From Candidatus Saccharimonadota bacterium (GTDB lineage: Bacteria; Patescibacteriota; Saccharimonadia; Saccharimonadales; Saccharimonadaceae), in assembly GCA_028288995.1 (NCBI GenBank), contig JAQGHF010000003.1, positions 62,001 through 126,000 on the forward strand: DNA of 64,000 nt, in the 5' to 3' direction. Numbering within the stretch: position 1 is the first letter of the stretch; every line of letters starts with the position of its first letter. A model generated the notes under the pieces. That model was not told the origin of the DNA. It saw only the letters and a list, made by a program, of their open reading frames with translations, and did not search any database. The translations under genes were made by a program, and so were the position numbers. Shown piece by piece: positions 60,613 through 64,000 of the stretch.

Positions 60613-61140
60613 ATGAAGACATATGTTATCGCAGGTGGATGTTTCTGGTGTTTGGACGCTGTCTATCGCCGTCTCAAAGGCGTGACTGAAATCGTTAGCG
60701 GCTATGCCGGCGGTACAACGGCTAACCCGACGTACGAAGAAGTATCGACTGGTGAAACCGGACACGCTGAAGTAGTGCAGATTACATTTGATGAATCAAT
60801 TATTCCCAGTGATGTGATCCTTGACTTATTCTTCCTTATTCACGACCCGACAACGCTGAATCGCCAAGGTGCAGATGTTGGGACACAATATCGTTCAGCG
60901 ATGTACTACGTTGACGATGCACAAAAACGAACATTTGAAGCAGCTAAAGAACGTGCTCAAGCACATTGGGATGCACCACTCACTACCGAACTCGCCCAGT
61001 TAGACGTTTTCTATCCAGCTGAAGCTTACCACCAAGATTACTTCAATAAGAATCCCGGCAATGGGTACTGCTCTATCGTCATTGCGCCAAAAATTGTGAA
61101 GGCGCGTGCTGCTTACACGAAATGGTTCAAAGAAGCATAG
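60613..61140 (+). CDS. msrA: MsrA, peptide methionine sulfoxide reductase
   Basis: A 175-residue enzyme with active site AGGCFWCLDAVYRRLKG, GYAGGTTANPTYEEVSTGETGHAE and PAEAYHQDYFNKNP, all typical. It repairs S-methionine sulfoxide using the Cys in GCFWC. TATAAT (60601-60606) ends 6 nt before the ATG: leaderless. It is divergent from the DNA repair glycosylase, and both could respond to oxidative damage. Confidence 0.97.
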   Translation: MKTYVIAGGCFWCLDAVYRRLKGVTEIVSGYAGGTTANPTYEEVSTGETGHAEVVQITFDESIIPSDVILDLFFLIHDPTTLNRQGADVGTQYRSAMYYVDDAQKRTFEAAKERAQAHWDAPLTTELAQLDVFYPAEAYHQDYFNKNPGNGYCSIVIAPKIVKARAAYTKWFKEA

Positions 61141-61168
61141 CCGAACCAGTAATAATAAAGGAGGTTTT

Positions 61169-61804
61169 ATGGAACTAACAAAGTATGAACACGCTTGTTT
61201 TACGGTTGAAAAAGACGGCAAGTCTATTATTGTTGACCCGGGGTCATTCACGACCGACCTCACAATTCCCAATAACGTTGTGGCGATTGTTGTGACTCAC
61301 GATCACGGTGATCACTTTAATGAAGAGCTACTCGCCGAGATTATTGCCAAAAATGGGGCGGCGCTTGTGATTGGTCCACAAGCAGTCACTTCACAGTTAA
61401 GCGGGTACGAGACGAGGACTGTCCACGGTGGTGATAGCTTTGCCATTGAAGGCTTTGATCTGGATTTCTACGGTGATAACCACGCAGTCATTCACCCTAG
61501 CATACCAGTTGTGCAGAATGTTGGTGTGCTTATTGAAGATCGCCTTTACTACCCTGGTGACTCATTTACAATTCCGGAAAAATCAGTTGATACTTTAGCT
61601 CTTCCAGTTGCCGCACCTTGGTTAAAAATAGCCGAGACAATTGAGTTTATGAAATCAGTTGGCGCACGATTTACCTTTCCGACACATGATGCGATTCTTT
61701 CGACGGCCGGAAAATACATTGTCGACAACATAGTGAGTGGATTCGCTGAAGCAGTAGGTACTGAATATAAGCGAATTGACGGAGAGACAATCGAGATCGA
61801 ATAA
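61169..61804 (+). CDS. MBL-fold metallohydrolase (UlaG-like)
   Basis: A 211-residue protein: IIVDPGSFTTDL, metal motif VVTHDHGDHFNEELL, VLIEDRLYYPGDSF and a final FPTHDAILS providing later ligands. The start (MELTKYEHA) follows AAAGGAGG, a perfect ribosome site. Substrate unknown. It overlaps the AlkA-like gene by one base (TAATG). Confidence 0.88.
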   Translation: MELTKYEHACFTVEKDGKSIIVDPGSFTTDLTIPNNVVAIVVTHDHGDHFNEELLAEIIAKNGAALVIGPQAVTSQLSGYETRTVHGGDSFAIEGFDLDFYGDNHAVIHPSIPVVQNVGVLIEDRLYYPGDSFTIPEKSVDTLALPVAAPWLKIAETIEFMKSVGARFTFPTHDAILSTAGKYIVDNIVSGFAEAVGTEYKRIDGETIEIE

Positions 61805-62448
61805 TGCCACCCGTTGCAACACCTGAATCGCTGAGAGATGCGGCCAAATACCTTGCAAGGGTTGATGCAGACCTTGCTCCAATTATTGGAATTGCAGGGC
61901 TTCCTTCAATTACTCCAAATAAAAACTACTACCAGGCACTGGTTGGAAGTATCATCTCACAGCAATTGAGCGTGAAAGCAGCCGCAACCATTTTCAAGCG
62001 ATTCCTCGCACTGTTTCCTGGTGATGAGTTCCCTACTCCTGGTCAAATCCTTGAGAAGGATAGTGAGGAACTACGAAGCGTTGGGTTGTCACGACAAAAG
62101 GGTACGTACATTCAAGACTTGGCGGTGAAAGTCCTAGAAGAAACTGTTCGATTTAATCACCTTGATGCACTTTCGAATGAAGACGTCATCTCCGAACTGA
62201 CAACGATTAAAGGTGTTGGTGTCTGGACTGTCCATATGTTCTTGATATTTTGTATGGGTCGACTCGATGTGCTACCGACTGGTGATTTAGGTATTAAAAA
62301 TGGCATGTATAGCCTCTACAATTTAAAAGAAAAACCAACTCCAGAAGAGATGGAAATCATCGCAAAACTTCACAAGTGGCACCCTTATGAGTCAGTTGCA
62401 AGTTGGTATATCTGGCACTCACTTGATAACAAACCGGCGATTAGTTAG
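61804..62448 (+). CDS. AlkA-like DNA-3-methyladenine glycosylase II
   Basis: A 214-residue HhH-GPD protein: YYQALVGSIISQQLSVKAA, LRSVGLSRQKGTYIQDLA, the HhH TIKGVGVWTVHMFLIF and GRLDVLPTGDLGIKNGM with catalytic Asp, and HPYESVASWYIWHSL at the end. It removes alkylated purines. Cotranscribed and coupled with the MBL hydrolase. Confidence 0.93.
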   Translation: MPPVATPESLRDAAKYLARVDADLAPIIGIAGLPSITPNKNYYQALVGSIISQQLSVKAAATIFKRFLALFPGDEFPTPGQILEKDSEELRSVGLSRQKGTYIQDLAVKVLEETVRFNHLDALSNEDVISELTTIKGVGVWTVHMFLIFCMGRLDVLPTGDLGIKNGMYSLYNLKEKPTPEEMEIIAKLHKWHPYESVASWYIWHSLDNKPAIS

Positions 62449-62449
62449 T

Positions 62450-62965
62450 TTATTGTCCTAATAAGCTGTTGATCTGACTCTGAGTGCCCCCTGTAGCGCC
62501 CTGTAGCTGATCAAGTCCAGGAATACTTCCGTTCTGTAATGATGAAGTCAGCTGGAAGATCCCCAAGATAAGTAAGATTCCGTTCACGAGAATAACGACA
62601 GCGAGAATAATCGTAAACCACAAGATCGTTCGGCTTGCGAACTTTTTGTACTCATTAAACTGAAGGGTTACTCTCCCCTCTTTGTCTTTGAATGTACCTG
62701 TCATGATGACGATCATGTCAGTTAACGTCCATAGCCCAAGTCCACCAAGCGTTAAAAGCTTGAGGATTCCCGAGCCATAGAGCCCCATATACATTCGATC
62801 GACGCCGAAAGTTCCCCACATAAAGCTAAAGAAAAACAAAATCAGGAAATGTCGCTGACGCGGAATCTTCTTTGTATGAATTTCAAGTTCTATCTGCGCA
62901 GAGGGTGGAGCGGGTGGTTCTACCGGTGCTGAGACGCCAGGAACAGTCGTTTCTTGTGGTTGCAT
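62450..62965 (-). CDS. TM2-domain membrane protein
   Basis: A 171-residue protein: Pro-rich N-terminus, TM2 domain FFFSFMWGTFGVDRMYMGLYGSGILKLLTLGGLG (two helices joined by a G-x-DR-x-Y loop), a third helix (about 112-136) and a Gln/Gly/Leu tail. TM2 proteins are of unknown function. It converges on the AlkA-like gene. Confidence 0.88.
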   Translation of the reverse strand: MQPQETTVPGVSAPVEPPAPPSAQIELEIHTKKIPRQRHFLILFFFSFMWGTFGVDRMYMGLYGSGILKLLTLGGLGLWTLTDMIVIMTGTFKDKEGRVTLQFNEYKKFASRTILWFTIILAVVILVNGILLILGIFQLTSSLQNGSIPGLDQLQGATGGTQSQINSLLGQ

Positions 62966-63003
62966 ACCGCTTATTGTAACTCGCTATCGAGTCATGAGGC
63001 AAA

Positions 63004-64000
63004 TTAAGGAGTTAAGCGGTTGATGTCGCGTGGGAACAACGATGCTTCTTTGACGTTGTTGAGTCCAATAATCTTTTGGGTAAGACGCTCGAGTCCCATA
63101 CCGAAGCCACCATGTACGGGCAATCCGTATTTAAACGCTTGGAGATAGTACCTAAATCCATCGGTCTCAGGATCGCCACCTGCAATTGTTTTCAGCTGCT
63201 CAACAAGCACGTCGTAGCGATTCTCTCGCATACTAATGGTCGCAATTTCGACGCCGCGGAAGATAAGGTCAGCACGTTCCGCAAACTCAGGATTTTCAGC
63301 AGATTTTCGGTGATAGAACTTCATTTCACTCGCTGGCCACTGGGTGACAAAGACTGCTTCACTGCCGAGGTTTTTCTTGGCGTATTCAGTAATCCATTTT
63401 TCTTCATCAGGACGCATATCTTTTTCGCCACGGCTATCTTGGTTGGTCGCTTTAAAGTAAAGTTCATGAATTTCTTCGAGTGCAAGCTGAGGAATATCGT
63501 CCGCCAGCACAACTGGTTGCGCGTTCCAGCTCTTTAATTCTGGTCCATAGTTTTCCCATACATTTGAGGTGACCGAGTGAAGCAATCCACCGACCATTTT
63601 AAGTAGTTCCGGGAAGTCCACGAAGCCCATCTCGGCATCAATGTGAATGAATTCAGTCATGTGACGAGTGGTGGCAGATGGCTCCGCACGGTAGGTTGGG
63701 TTGATCTCGTACGCACGCTCAAAAACACCGACAAGCATCTGCTTGTAAAACTGCGCACTCTGCGCCAATGTCGCCTCTTTACCAAAGTAATCGAGTGTAA
63801 ATACCTCTGCTCCACCTTCGGTTGCAGCTGGCAGTAACTTCGGTGAGTTAAACTCCGTAAATTCGTTCGCGTGGAAATACTGACGGGCAGCTTCTTTTAC
63901 GCCGGCCTGAATCTTGAAGACGTTTGACTCACGTATGTTGCGAAGTCCAACAACTCGGTTTTCAAACAACGTGTCGAGATTCTCTGATTTGTGATCGAGT
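63004..64000 (-). CDS. aspS: Aspartyl-tRNA synthetase, archaeal-type, C-terminal part
   Basis: The frame is open to the right window edge (LDHKSENLDTLFENRVVGLR), so the N-terminal anticodon-binding OB domain lies outside. Class II motifs are visible: motif 1 EFNSPKLLPAATEGGAEVF, motif 2 YRAEPSATTRHMTEF and motif 3 GGFGMGLERL. The compact layout without the bacterial insertion domain matches the archaeal/eukaryotic type, often non-discriminating and able to charge tRNA-Asn for amidation. Confidence 0.9.
   Translation of the reverse strand, partial: LDHKSENLDTLFENRVVGLRNIRESNVFKIQAGVKEAARQYFHANEFTEFNSPKLLPAATEGGAEVFTLDYFGKEATLAQSAQFYKQMLVGVFERAYEINPTYRAEPSATTRHMTEFIHIDAEMGFVDFPELLKMVGGLLHSVTSNVWENYGPELKSWNAQPVVLADDIPQLALEEIHELYFKATNQDSRGEKDMRPDEEKWITEYAKKNLGSEAVFVTQWPASEMKFYHRKSAENPEFAERADLIFRGVEIATISMRENRYDVLVEQLKTIAGGDPETDGFRYYLQAFKYGLPVHGGFGMGLERLTQKIIGLNNVKEASLFPRDINRLTP

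Overview
The window reads as chromosome from a Candidate Phyla Radiation bacterium, most likely Candidatus Saccharibacteria (TM7). This is inferred from the gene set: compact housekeeping genes with many overlaps, no biosynthetic pathways, a type IV pilus cluster in Gram-positive-like order, short forms of HrcA, TilS and TsaB, an archaeal-type AspRS, and several lamin-tail, G5 and propeller surface proteins. TGA acts as an ordinary stop codon, which argues against Gracilibacteria or Absconditabacteria. No 16S gene is present, so the assignment is not proven.

Layout. 0-2.3 kb: heat-shock region (dnaK 5' end, grpE, hrcA) with three CIRCE operators and an apparently foreign GC-rich orphan gene between grpE and dnaK. 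2.2-9.7 kb: leftward housekeeping run (guanylate kinase-like, lepA, murJ, ftsH, tilS, bcp). 9.7-18.3 kb: membrane acyltransferase-like protein, GT39-like glycosyltransferase, tRNA-Pro, two-component system with a divergent secreted peptide, DedA and PAP2 proteins, RNase Y, TsaB/TsaE. 18.4-24.5 kb: type IV pilus assembly operon. 24.5-34.6 kb: DNA repair (recX-recA, ruvBA, ruvC, a DinB polymerase pair) mixed with a pilin, a PH-domain protein, a decayed REP-type transposase homologue, a lamin-tail surface protein and yebC. 34.8-51 kb: accessory region with three CAT-anticodon tRNAs (elongator Met, initiator fMet and Ile2), large secreted repeat proteins, a cysteine-less disulfide-reductase homologue beside an ATP-cone protein, a PD-(D/E)XK nuclease, and small orphan genes in apparent cassettes. 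51-64 kb: housekeeping resumes (ABC transporter, MFS, murC, NUDIX, MutY-like, msrA, MBL hydrolase, AlkA-like, TM2 protein, aspS truncated by the window end).

Two system-level observations stand out. First, tRNA genes appear to seed cassette insertion. Downstream of tRNA-Ile2 lie three copies of a 31-bp element ending like a tRNA 3' end (GCCCCACCAA), spaced 422 and 561 bp apart, and each interval holds one small gene. Downstream of tRNA-Met, one foreign-looking gene is bracketed by the tRNA and a decayed copy of its own 3' end. Weaker tRNA-tail-like repeats follow tRNA-fMet and flank the secreted-protein block at 45-48 kb. No recombinase is encoded here. Second, about twenty genes have a TATAAT-like box ending only 6-9 nt before the start codon and no Shine-Dalgarno sequence, which predicts widespread leaderless mRNAs and moves several gene starts.

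Functional links inside the window include CIRCE operators with HrcA, TilS with its tRNA-Ile2(CAU) substrate, RecA with RecX, RuvA/B/C, PilB/C/M/N/O with a prepilin, TsaB/TsaE with other t6A enzymes presumably elsewhere, and murJ/murC/PAP2 in peptidoglycan precursor handling.
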